Shown here one piece after another: positions 12,663 to 25,700 of a DNA stretch of 64,000 nucleotides. The notes under the pieces are model-generated. The model made no database searches and was not told where the DNA came from. It saw only the letters and a program-made list of their open reading frames with translations. Source of the stretch: Dicyema japonicum (Eukaryota; Dicyemida; Rhombozoa; Dicyemidae); the NCBI GenBank assembly GCA_011109175.1, contig RDEW01000026.1:126922-190921 (forward strand). Direction: 5' to 3'. Position 1 is the stretch's first letter, and the number at the start of each line of letters is the position of its first letter. The translations under genes and the position numbers were made by a program.

Positions 12663-14995
12663 AAGGCTAAAAGCACTCCCGAAAAACATAAATTAGTTAA
12701 GTTTCCCTTGTGCCGTACTCCTAATTATCCTATCCTTCAACCTCCACCATGATCCTCTGATGCGCGCTAGTTCTCGTAGGTAGTCCAGGTCGTTTGCCGA
12801 GGTTAGTCTCATACCGCCGATAGGTCTTCATTCAAGATAGTCGGAAGTGTCGCTCTTGGCCTTCCGCGGAATACGGCTCCTGTAGTTGTCCATTGCGACA
12901 TTTGCGAGGGTCTGGTCATTTGACGCAACACATGGGCAAAGAGGCTCCATCTTGGTTTGAAAATATCATCTGACAGCACGTCGGATTTTCATTTATTATA
13001 AAGGTTTGCATTATAGATCTTTATAGCCCAGTTGATCTTGGTTACCGATGTGAGCTGAGCTCTGTGGAAGGAGTCAAGACGGTCCATTTCCCGTTTTGAG
13101 ATTCCCCAAGTCCCAGAGTTCTAATTTAGTACCGTGATGACAAAAGCTTTGTATATTCTAAGCCTGGTGTTTAGTCCTATACTCTTCTTGTGCCTCCATA
13201 TTGACGATATTAAGCGTTGTAAACTCCGTTTTGTCGGAATTTACGGTTAAGAACCATTTCGAAAATATGTGTGGGAGTACGGTGAGCATGTGCTGAAGTG
13301 TTTGAGTATCCTCAGAAACAAAATCCAGATCCTCCGCATAAATTATCTCGTTATGGTTGTTTCCAATCAGGGCCCTGAACTCTCTTATTGCACTTTGGCT
13401 GAGGGATAGTAGTTTGTTCACTTTGTTTTTTATCCGGTGTAATGCAATGAAAGTGTTTTGCGTATGGAAGTTAGTAGAATTATTGGTCTAAGGTTGCAAA
13501 GGGGAGCTTTGGTTTTCCCGAGTTTTTTATAGAGGTATTAACGATTTTTTCCCAGTTCCAAAGCATTGTCTTCCTGGAGAGACCGATTGAAAACATTGCT
13601 GATCATTTTGCCGAAATGCTTATTGGGTGCAATATTGTGGATTTGTCCGGTTTCAATGGTTTCATTGTGTAGTTAATTTCGCTGTCCGAGTTGAATAGAT
13701 TATCAAAATGCGAAGCTATTATATTAGCCTTGTTAACGTTTCCAATAACAGTAAAGCCGAGGTTGTCGTAAACAGTTATCGGGACCGAACTCTTCCCTTT
13801 GATAAGGAGGTGAATTGCATTGAACATCCTTGGTCTGTCTTTATATTTCGTTATTTTGGAGATTTGATTTTCTGCTTCACTTCTGGCAAGGAATTTTTGT
13901 ATTTGTTTGATCTTTGTCAGGACTCTGCCTCTCTGGGTGCGGAGCTCGTTGATTTTTTTCCGGTGCACTTGTATTTTCGGATCGGAGCCTGAGCTCTTTT
14001 TGTATTACAGAAAGTTGTCTTATATCCGGACTGCTTTGGTTGTGAATTGGTTTGGGAGTGGGACCCAAAACACTAGAGGCTGCTTTTTGTATAGCAGCGA
14101 CTAATTGCTGGTTGATTTTCGTTAATGAAGTTGATGCTATTCCTCAGAGTTGTACTATATCGAAGACTGGTAGATTCTTCATTCCATGTATTCCATGAAT
14201 TCTGTTTAGTACTAGCCGAGCGACAAGGCGATATGACCTCGATTTTGCATAAGGGCCTTCTGATGTTGCTTTCAGAGAATATAGTCAATCGTGTTTTATA
14301 TTCGAATTGTGTTGCCTGATTTGTCTTTTCTAGTGTCAACCCAAGTGGTCTTGTGTCTTGCTGAGTGCTTGAAACAAGAATTGCATAAGATTAAGTTGAA
14401 CACCGTGCAAAATTGTATCATTTGCTCTCTAGGAAAGTTGCGACAATTTCTTCCGTGTGCTCCAATGCACATTTCCACTGGTTTGGCTTTTCCAGCCCTG
14501 GCGATCCAGTCCCCGATGACAAGAAGAATGTAAGAGGAAGAAACGAGTTATATACACTGGTGAGAGTAGAGTAAAATGCGTCCAGCACTTCGATATTTGT
14601 TAAGAATCGAGTTCTGGTTGGGGCACATAGATTTATAATGGAAATGACTAGGTTTTTTATTTCCGCATTTGATTTGCAGCACTGAGACACGGTCAGATGC
14701 TGCACTCTTGTAACACAGTGAATCAAGTCCGAGACCATAATGACGACAAGACGATGAGAGGGTAAAAAGGTGGAATTTGCCAAACAATTCTGTAAATTGT
14801 AAGGTCAATTTTGTCTCTTGTAGACAGCAGGCAGAGTTACTGTATTTTGTTAAATCGCATGCCAGTTGATGTTTCTTGTGAAATTGTTTGAGTCTTCTGA
14901 AAATAAAAGTTCCCAGAGAACGGATATCGGATAAGTCGGTAAAGAATACGAATAAGACTTAGTGCAAGAGAGATGTCGTCACCACCTCAACCTTT
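12663..14995 (-). mobile_element. RTE-clade LINE, degenerate, near full length
   Basis: The minus strand shows an endonuclease region with the 'SSSCRHYGLGL' block and relics of the 'GDWNAKAG' block, then an N-terminal RT connector, a reverse-transcriptase core with 'EIIYAEDLDFVSED' (YADD changed to YAED) and 'FLTVNSDKTEF', and a 3' end with 'gtgccgta' shared with the RTE at 48.8 kb. The 5' end near 14995 reads 'ggttgaggtggtgac' on the minus strand, like the RTE start at 24.56 kb. Many stops and frame changes make it inactive. Confidence 0.75.
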
Positions 14996-15164
14996 TCCAC
15001 ATTTGGGGATTTATTACTAAAGAAAATTTCATTATTACTATAAAAATAATAAAATCTCCCCAAAATTGAGGTTTTCCCCTCAGTATGGGTTTCCCCAAAA
15101 CGAGGTTGGACAGAATTAATATTTCCTAAAATGAATTATTAGCATAAATCGATCAGGAAATCGA

Positions 15165-16710
15165 ATTAATATTATTTATATTTTTTCACAAAATAATTTA
15201 AAACTCGGTTAGAAATAATATTGTTAATTTTAAATTTGTTTAAAAATGATAAAATAAAAATATGAATAAAATATTGAATTCTGTCTCAATAATAAATTTT
15301 TCAGTTGGAATGTCGTATGTCTTATAATTTATAATTCTAGACTATTAAATATATTTTATTGTAACAATGGGTGCTTAGCTACTAAAAGAATCTTTGCCGA
15401 CTGCACAACGACCAGAGAGACTATTAAAAAAGTGCCCATGCTTAAAAAAACTAGATTTTTGATGTTGATTTTTTCGACAAGAGCAGTGTGGACTATTTGG
15501 TCTTGTTAATTGCTTACAGCAATAATAAACATGTGGTTTTATGTGATATAAATCTGCAGTATTATCTTGAAACAAAGAAGAGCCTGAAAAGTCTTCTCAG
15601 GAATAAAGAGGAGTCTTTTGTCTTTCAAGTTTATGTCGTGAATTGTGAGGACTCATTCGAGACCATTTTGGATCTGCTGTTTTGTCCCGACACGAAGACA
15701 GCTCGGAAAGGTACTCAAGAAGATGCACAAGTCAAGGATACTGTTTTCCATTAGTCCCTTAATTCGCAGAGTTTCCTTCTCAGATTCCGGAGATTTCACA
15801 TACTACGACGTGGATATAAGAAACATACCCACGAAGGCTGTACAAGAACAGGCTGAAAACGATCTTATCGAGAAACTGCGAACAGATATCTTATCCAACC
15901 ATGCCCAAGTCAGTGGAGAGTTGGAAAGGATTTACAACAGGATTAGTTTACTCGAAAGTATCAGTTTTGCTTATTTTTAGATCGCCAGAAACAAATGTAT
16001 TATTATTGCTTACTCTTAGTGTGGATGGCCAAGTCAATTTAAGTAATTTGAGAGAAACTGTGGCCGAAATTTCAGAGAATATGTCTTCTGAATCCAATAT
16101 ACTATTTGATGTATTCTCCAGGGTTTTTCTGGATTATTTCTTGTAGAATTTCTTACTCTAAATGATCAATTTTCTAAAATTTCTGAAATAAGTAAATATA
16201 CGGAAGAAAACACATGTAGACTTAATCTCCAATTGGAGGATAAATATGAAAATCTAATTGAAAACCTTGAAACGACCACTTTGAAAAGCCTCGTAATTTT
16301 AAAAGATCAATTTGAAAAACAGAACAATGAAATTAAGGGTTTGTAGCCGTTTTATTGTTTGTAGGTCTTATTTCAGACATGAATTCGTCACGTGATCCAT
16401 CATGGCACTCAATTCTTTCGGAAGATTTCATAGAAATCTCTGACGACGATGAAACGAATTCCGTGTATTTCCAACGGAATGATCGGGATTAGTTAATTTT
16501 CCATCATTCTTTTACATTTTGAATTTTTAAAACTTGTTTTGTAATTGATTTTAAATAAGATTTGCCAATTGAATTTCTAATTAAATTATTGATTTCATTT
16601 ATAATCTTCCATAAATTGGGGTGTCTAATTTAATGGTTTTAAACATGTTTGGATAGAAATGTGATTCACGTGGAGAGGATATTTTTATCGATAAATTTTA
16701 TAAAAGTGGA
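15165..16710 (+). repeat. Segmental duplication, copy 1 (degraded)
   Basis: About 1.54 kb is nearly identical, roughly 98% by eye, to 30708-32252 in the same orientation, including non-coding flanks and introns. Similarity ends near 'cgtggagaggatat' on the right and near 'attatttata' on the left. Confidence 0.95.
15367..16492 (+). pseudogene. Degraded copy of unrecognised coiled-coil protein gene
   Basis: Counterpart of the intact gene at 30909-32037. Two changes break it: a 2-base deletion in 'ttgtcccgacacg' near 15688 that shifts the frame after 'FETILDLLFCP', and loss of one G at the donor of the 24-nt intron near 16121 ('ccagggttttt' instead of 'ccaggggttttt'), which leads to a stop in the next exon. 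Other splice sites, the start ATG at 15367-15369 and the terminal TAG at 16490-16492 are kept. The rest differs mainly by point changes, so inactivation looks recent. Confidence 0.8.
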
Positions 16711-19700
16711 GTTATTTCAATTATTAAAGATAACATGTCTAATTTAACTACTTTTATTGTACTTAAAGTTATATATTTGCTAACATCAACTTAATTATTG
16801 TATCCACTTATTGAATAGTATTTGGATTTAACTCTCCCACTCTTCTCGTGGGAATGGATTATCAAAATAATCACTCAATTTAAAAGACCATTTTAAAGGG
16901 ATGAGTTTGAGGATATTAATGAATTTGTGTCCAAGTGAATAGACAATTAAGTTTATCGAATTAGTCTCGCTTAATTAATTTGGAAATTGTTTTAACTAGT
17001 ATGAAGCGATCCTTAGTAGTATTTCCCACCTCACTTAGCGTTATTTCATTTTTGTTATTGTTGTAAACGAAAATGTGTGGTTTGTTGAATTGAACCTTGG
17101 TTTCAGTGATTATCGACATTTCAACTCTTATTTCCAAATTGTGCGTCGATACTATTGACTTTACAAAATGCCTCTTCAACTTGTTCGCCTTTTTAACTCC
17201 TTACATTCTACATGGATGCAAATGTACACATTTCATCACTTCGTTGTGTCTTCAGACATATTCACTATTTAACATTTTACCACAGAGAGGCCAAGTTATC
17301 GACAGTCTTCTTGTTTTTTCTACAATGATCGTATAACGAGCACATACCTGAGAAAAACAAGTTCCTATTGTGAAATAGGCAGAATAAAGCTTCACTCCTA
17401 TGACTATTATTTACAGTCGCTAGCCACCCACTGGAGGTTTCCACATGGACGTTAAATCCCCCTCACATTTGAAGAGCACAGAATATAACGATTTGCAATC
17501 TATTCTATGCATTAGATATTGTTTCTGTATAGTCTCGAGGGACTCAACATTAATATTCTCAATAATTTTATTTTTAGAGTTAAGAAATCCTGCGATTGTA
17601 GCCAAGTGAAATTTATTAGTTTTAATAACTCACAGAATCCCCGACCTTCGCAAACAGATAGCTGAATTCTTTTCCAAACTTTTAAGGAATTGAAAGAGTA
17701 TCAGTTCACTTTTAAAAGAAACCAAAGTAAGTCTTCTTCTAAAAAGTCCTCCTGTTTAAATATAATCTCTCCTTGTTTGCAGGTTCAGGTGCAACCTCGG
17801 AGTTTAAGCAGTTGACATTTTACAGTCAATATAATCCAAATGATATTAATCAAACCAATGTAATGGAGAAAGCGAATATTCATTAATTCGTGAACAAATT
17901 TATTTTGTTAAATAATTTTCTTTTCTAGGATTTAATTTTCACCTGTTACTTTTCACAAACGCAAAAACAAATTCTTCCAATTGGGCGATATCGGCTAGAT
18001 TGAGAACCAGGATTAGACCATAGTTAGATAGGTTAGTTTTACCCTACTGATTTGGAGTCGCTGCTACAGTTATTTGCAGAGTCAAGCATTTTGTTCATGT
18101 ACTTGACTGAAAAGTCAGTGGAGTGAAGCTATCACCAAAAAGATAATAGCTGGACGCCTCTAAGTTATAATCTTGACTGGAAGCAACGATATTGTACAGT
18201 TATTTAATATAGCAAGACTATGGTTTATGCTGCCGTTCCCTTGATGTCGAGTATTGTCATAAAATAGGCATTATCATCAAGGCAATTTGCATTGAAATAA
18301 CGTGTAACTGACATTTATTGCATGAGAACTGTATTATGCAAACTACTTTGGTGGCGATCTACTGCTCATAAGTATGATGTGTCTAGCCATTGTGCGACGA
18401 GTAAATCGGCGTTTAAATTATTTTATGGCTTTCCAGAGGTTTAGTATCTGACTTATCTGACTTGGCAGAGTTATATGAGTCAACTTCTGATGAATGCAAT
18501 CATGAGGTTACTATCACTTGCAGAAATATTAGAACAAAACATAAATACAAAATTCAAAAAGGAAAGTATAAAAATTGGGGACTTTATACGTATAAAAAGG
18601 GACTTTGATAATAATCCTCGAACGAGAAAGAGTTCAAGCAGTCCCCAGTTAACTATATAAATCTGAAGGAGGTAGTATTTTTCTTGAAATTAACGATTTA
18701 TGGAGTTCAAAAGTAAGCTGAAAGAGGCACGTGGTCAATTAACCTTTAGTTGAGTTTATAATCAAGGAAAATGGGATTCTAACAACGGAGTATTTGACTG
18801 TCAATGAAATTGTGAGAATCATCGAGGCAACAACTCCATAGAGAAAATTACATTTATTCTGTTTGCCTTTTTCTCCAAGCTGTTCTTACTACAAGAACTT
18901 CGATTTGATCACTTCCTTAAAACGTTCACAGAAGAACTGGTTGCCCTACTTTCGCTTGAATGCTTAAGGAAGGTCAAACTTTGGCTTTCGTTACGGTATT
19001 ATATCAAGGTTGGGTTACATGTAATCTTAGAAATGCGGATAAATCCGGTCGACCAAAATAATCGTCAGTTTTTCGTTCTATGTTTTCGTTAGATAATTCG
19101 TTTTATGGGAATCAAGGTTGGTTTTCTGGGGAGCTTAGATAAACAATCCTAAGAGTGACTTCTTTCCATCGAAGAACAGTTGGTATTTGTGCTGCTGGAT
19201 CTTTGGACTTTATTTGGTTCGCTTTATTAAGTCCAGTATAAAAAGCAGCGAAGAACGGACCCATATTATTGACGGAAATGATCAGGATTTGTGAATTCGA
19301 GACAAGTTTCTGATCATCTATGAAAAAATCTTTATTAGTAGAAAATAACGAAACTGATAGATCTTCATTCAAAATCGACACTTTGGATACTTTTCTGGAA
19401 GGAATCTACTCAGTGGGTCCAGAACTAAAACTAATAGAGTTTGAGAAAGGCTGTCCCCAAGTTGAATACCTCTTTTAATACGAATGTCACAAACATCTTC
19501 ATTATTCAATTTCAGCTTCACTCTTCAAAGTGAAATAAAAGAACCTAGTACTACAACAATCCACTCAGGAATTCCAGATTTCTTAAGGACCTCAGTAAAA
19601 AATTTTGATTCACAAGTCGAACGTATTTTTGATATCAACCCATACAGCAAACAGTCCATTTTTATATTTATTGATTTGTTAATGAGGACTTTTTCTTAAC

Positions 19701-22700
19701 CCCCGATAAGTTTTCTTTGTACTCATCTGGTTTTCAGAGAAAAGAATAAAAGCCTCCACATACTTCCCAAATTTTTGATTAATGCATTTCGTCAAAAGTT
19801 TATATAGTGAAGGCATACCTGTTATAGGTCTTTGATCATTCGAGAACACACAGTGTCACATTTAGAGATTAACTACGTAATCCCAATGTAGAACCACTCA
19901 TGAGAGTTGACATCCTTTAATATCTTTCACCATTTCGTTGAAAATTAAATCATAGAGTTAAAATTGGTTCACAAAGAAATTATATACTCCATCGCATCCC
20001 GGTGCCTTCCAATTCAGTAGATATTTATAGTCTCGTTGACTAAAGAGACATTGGCAGAAATATTTTCTACTCCAGTCGTCCGCCTCTCAATAATAAATCA
20101 TTTTCATAATGGTCTTCTTATTCCAAACAGATTTCCAGAATATTTTACATTCACCTCGATCAATTGACATTATTTACTGCTGATTTAAGATTTCTGTAAT
20201 GAGTTCTTAAGTTCCATTCAGAATCTTTTCTATGATTCATTTATTTTCTTTAAATATCTTCTAGCAGATAATATTCTCGCTCTATTTTTCGCTTCTATGA
20301 CCAGCCAATGATAGTGATATCCACTGGTTTCCTCCACAGAGAGTTCCTAAAAGAAATTCACAATAACATTCAAATAAGACTTCCACTCTTTAATTTTATT
20401 ACTTTATGTCTTCGTTCCAATTAGAAAATTCGTACATCTTCGATGTAAACTTCTGATAAGAATCCTGTCCATCATAGATAATCATGTATATACATAAAAG
20501 TCTCTCGAATCCGCCAATTATAACTAATAAATTCTCTAATCCGCCATTTTGACTGACAAATTTCTCGAATCGCCATGTTTTAATTTTAAATAATTTTATA
20601 GGTAAATATTAACTTATTAACACGTTGTCATTTTTTATTGTTGTTTTCATGAAACGTTACTGTACACGATTTAAAAAACAAACAAAAATTGTTATTTTAA
20701 AGTTTATTGAATCAGAATTTTTTTTCCAAAAATATAATGTACTTATTTCTTAGATCTATTGATGTTCTGAGAAGAAAAAAAGGATCTGAAAATATGTTGA
20801 ATAACGGACATTTATTTAAAGTTTAGTGAAATCGATTATGATACGAGTTCTTGGGTAATTCAATGGATGTTAAAGGAGCCATTTTGAACGATGAAATTAT
20901 TACTGAGAAAGCCAAAACATTTCATTGAAACGAGGGATCACTGATTTCAAAGGAAGCGAAAGGGGTGGCTTGTTAAATTTAAAGAGGAATGGTTTGAAGT
21001 TACGAAATATGCATGGAGAATCTGCAACTTTAAATTTTGACCCTAATGTGGTATCAGATTTTATTGAATTAATCAAAAATAAAATCAATCTCTACGGAGC
21101 TCAAATGTTTATAATGCCGACGAAACTGGTTTATTTTACAAAATGATGCCGTCCAAAAGTGTTAGTGAAAACCTTAAATCAGGTTATAAATTATTGAAAC
21201 AGAGTCATGTACAAATGTGGATGCTACAGATAAACGAACACCCTAATAATTGGGATGTTTAAAAATCTAGATGTTTCAAAAATTTTGATATCAAAAAATA
21301 TGTCACATATTATAATTCAAAAAGCATGGATGGATAGCCGAATTTTTAATCAATTTCTTTTGAAATGGGAAATAGAATTTGATTTGAATGATTCGGAGAA
21401 AATAGAACAATAAATTGATAGTAAGAACCCTTGAAGAAAGTCAGAAAGGTGTCATTATTAGCGAGGCTTTTCTAGCCTTAAATAAATTAAAAGAATTCTT
21501 TAATGTCTAAAATCTTGATTCTATTGAAAAGGTTGGATTTTCAATGATCCGAACTTAAAAAGAAATCAAAACTTACTGAATTTTTGCTTATAAATAATTC
21601 TTTATTTACATTATTAATGGATGAAAAATCAATAAATCTCTCGAATCCGCCAGACTTTGCCGATCCTCGAAAATGGCCGATTCGAGAGACTTTACTGCAT
21701 CATCCTTATGAATTCCATAATACTCATATGGTATTAAGGATTGTAACATTTAGGCTAAGGGACAATTTGCTACAGACCAGTTGTCCCTGAATCAAAAACC
21801 ATTATGGCATAAAATCTCGAACAATGTTGGAGAAGAAGGCTTAGTCGATCCAATAATATTAAATGAAACCTGGGAAGATTTTCTGAATGCCTTTAATAAG
21901 TATGATTCCAGTGACGTACACAACTGTGATGAAACTGGACTGTTTTTCAAATGTCTTTTAAAAAATTCATTAATATTAATTGAACAAGACATAGCAAGTG
22001 GGAAATTTCCAAAAGAGCGTATAATAGTGCTCTTATGTTGTAGTATGTCTGGCAAAAGGAAAAAACGTTAATTATTGGAAATTCAAAATCCCAAAGGATT
22101 TAAAAATTTAGACCTTTGAGGAAATGAATATACAATATTCATTCAGTAAAAAAGATGGATAAATACACCAATTTTTTTTTAAAATGGATAAAAAATTAAA
22201 TGAAAGAAGGCAATTCGATAATAAAAAAATTTTGTTATTTCTAGACAATGCTAGTGTTCATTGCATAGATGAAATCTTAAACATTGAATTGTTTTTTCTA
22301 CCACCAAATACAACATCGAAATTATCACCTTTGGATCAGGGGATTATAAATTCTCTTAAATCAAAATATAAAAAAGCTTGAAAAGAAATTTAAATGACCT
22401 TCAGAAGGGTGGCCTATCAATTCCCTTGTTTTTTCTTTGCTACTTCTTACTGCTGATGTAGATTGTTACATGTCATTACAATTACAAAAAATAAACGTTA
22501 CAGTACTTAATATCTTTTTTTTCTTTTTTTAAAATATCAAGTCAATTAAAGACAAAAATTAACAGTTAGTAATTACTGGCTGCTCTCATAATCGATAACG
22601 CATTTCCCTGACGATTTGCAAGGAAATAAGCTCGATTAGACAGCTTTTTCTCTTCCATCATTTTTCCTCTTCGCAATGAGAGATCCGATTCTGTCCAACA

Positions 22701-25700
22701 GGGTCAGTGAACTTTATTATCTTTATTAATAATACAAAAAATAGTTAATACAGTGGCCATGAATGACCTTATTTACCACTTAACCAAAATGGCATGCGAC
22801 ATACAACCTAATCTGGGACTCGACTCTACACTGATTATTATACAATTCAATGTAAATGGAATCCACACTAAAGTGTTGAAACTACGCTTCCTATTATCCC
22901 ATTTGAAAGTGGAAGTTGTCATCATTCAAAAATCTAAGCTCTCTAGAACATCTCCAACCCCTTGTTTTCCTGGATATTCTGTACTTCGCAAGGATCAGAC
23001 AAGAAGTCTCGAAGGAAGATTATTGACTATCGTTAAGGATGGACTTAAATTTACAGATGTCACCCCATTTGTAACTTCTCTCCGGGAAGGGGATTTTATT
23101 CTGGAATAGATTTCTATTGAAGCTTTTTTTCCGACGAGATGTTTTACACTGTGCAATGTCTATATCCAGCCTCAGGGGTCATGTGCTACTTCCTATATCC
23201 CCAATCTATTGAGATTGTGTGGACTAAAGGATCTGCTACTATGCGGAGACTTAAATGCCAAACAGTCGCTCTGACTCCGGTCACAATCAGCCGACAATCG
23301 CGGAGAGTACATACTATCTATACTAGACGAATTAAAATTCTCAATAATCCAAATTCTCATACTCCGAAGAGGGACAGCCCAACATCTGACTGTCATATGT
23401 ATCCCTTTCTTGCTTGATATCTTTCCTTGGATGTTCGTTGTGGTTTTAAAAGCGACCATAACTCAATTGTGATGAGACTCAAAGATCTATTTGTTGGCCA
23501 AGATGTTCTGCAAAGTTCAAGAACTATTCGAAGGCTAACTGGATAGGTTTCAGCACGTTTTGGACAGTTGTTTATTGGGCTTAGCTGTTGAAGACTTTCT
23601 TATTGACAAGGGAGCTAAGATATTAACCTCGATAATCCTGAGAGTCGACAGAATGTTATTCCCTGATCGTCTACAAAACATTCTATCCGAAACTATCTAC
23701 CCGGGTGGCAAAGTGGTTAGGTGTCGGGCTAAAGTGACTTAGGTAACGGGTTCGATTCTCGCTGATGTTCACCTGGTGGAAGGTTCCACGCATCTACGAT
23801 GCCAAATGGGTTTGACGAGTGACGCTGTCATCAGTGGATACTCACTGCGAACTGGATTGTCTAGAAAGGACTCACACACAAGAAAAGAAAAAAAGAAGTG
23901 AAGATCATTCCTACGAATAGTTAAAATTAACTGTTCCTTACTTAAATAAAGTGTGCGTCCTGCCTATGCGGAGTTATAAAATACTATGGCTCTCGTGAAA
24001 AGGCTTTAATTATTATTATATCTTAATGCATCATGACACTTATCAAGAAACGAGATGCATTGAAGAAAACCAGATTGCAAACAAATTCCTATATATCATC
24101 CATATGGACTATTACAGAATTTCGCAACTAATCTGTGCTAACCACGACATAAGTGGAGCCGGCTTGTTGGTCGACTATGCCACAGAAACTCGTGTAGCAT
24201 CTACAGTTTCTGTACTATTAACCTCAACCATCTACGACCTCGGCACATATCGTGTTAGCGAGGCTATACAACTATTCTATCAATTCCCATACAATACCTA
24301 ATATATGGAAGAATTCACTGATTACACCAATTCTCAAGCCTGGAAAATCAAACGACATTCCATCTTCTTACATGTTTCCATAACTTAGGCTTTGTCAAAA
24401 GTATTGAAAATCTTGTATTAATGTTAATCTCCCCTGTTCTACAATTATCCCGATTTTGAGGCTTAGTTAATAAAGACGCCGCACAAATGCATGTAAAATA
24501 ATATTGATTTCATTCTATAATAAATAGATCAGAAAGTTGCATTAATATTAATTATATTGGTTGAGGTGGTGTCTCTATTGCACAAATGTCTGAAACGCAC
24601 TTAAAGCGATTGGAGGACTTAAAATAACATCTTTCTATGTAAGAGGGATCAGCAAGGAGTGGAAAAGATACCTGTTATGTTCGGATCTGGGGAGATATGG
24701 TGCAGACGTGGGATGCCTACAAGAGACAAAAGTACAGGCTGAAATGGACGAGCTACATGGAGACTATAGACTCATTTTACTACCATCGTCATCAAGACAC
24801 TATGGACAGGGGTTTGCCGTGCACAAGAAACTTGTTAGTGGGATACGTCGATGTTGGAGTGTTAACGACAGAATCAGAAAACTGCAAATACGGGTTGGGG
24901 GCAAACGCACGTCGAGGGCCTTTATCTCAATTATAAATGTTATGCACCGTGTGACGGGTCGCCAAAGATTCGGACGAATTTGACGCTTTCTACGTGCAGC
25001 TGTCGAGGACATATGCCGAACTGGAATCGTCTTTTCTAGTCTTCATTGCCGGAGACTGGAATGTTAAAGCAGGAGTACGTCGGGAACATGAGTCGACTAT
25101 CGGAAGACACGGAAGAGGGATCAGGAACCTGCCGGGGACTGTGCTGATAAATTTCTGTCGGTAATTTGGTCTATTCCTATGTAACACTGCATTTGCACGG
25201 TAACCGGTAAATTCATCGCTATGTAAATCAAGGAACCACGTGGGCGGGTTTCTAGATAGAAGAGGTCGAAATTTTGATTTTTTATATTTATAGTTAAAAT
25301 GCGATTTTGGAGAGGAGTCACGTATCCGTGACGGTATGTAGTACCTATTCGAGGTAGACCTAATAGAAAATTGAAGAGAGGATCTATTTTTTCACCTTTC
25401 TTCAGAAGTTGACGTAAGCCTGCAATGTATTATTGGGGGATTAATTTGGTTGCTACAAGCACAAATAATAAAATAAATAACTCTAAAAACCATAAAATTG
25501 GCCAGTTTTCTTTAGTGCTGAGGACAGTATTCATCTATATCTTTAACACAATAGTAATGGTTGCATGTAATTGTGTTTCTTTTAACTGATAAAGTAGCTT
25601 ATAATCTGGTGATAATGTCCTTTAATTCTTTTGTACTTTATCGTCATTACTATATAGTAATATTCTTCGTCATTACTATATAGGGCTCCAGCCGACTGCT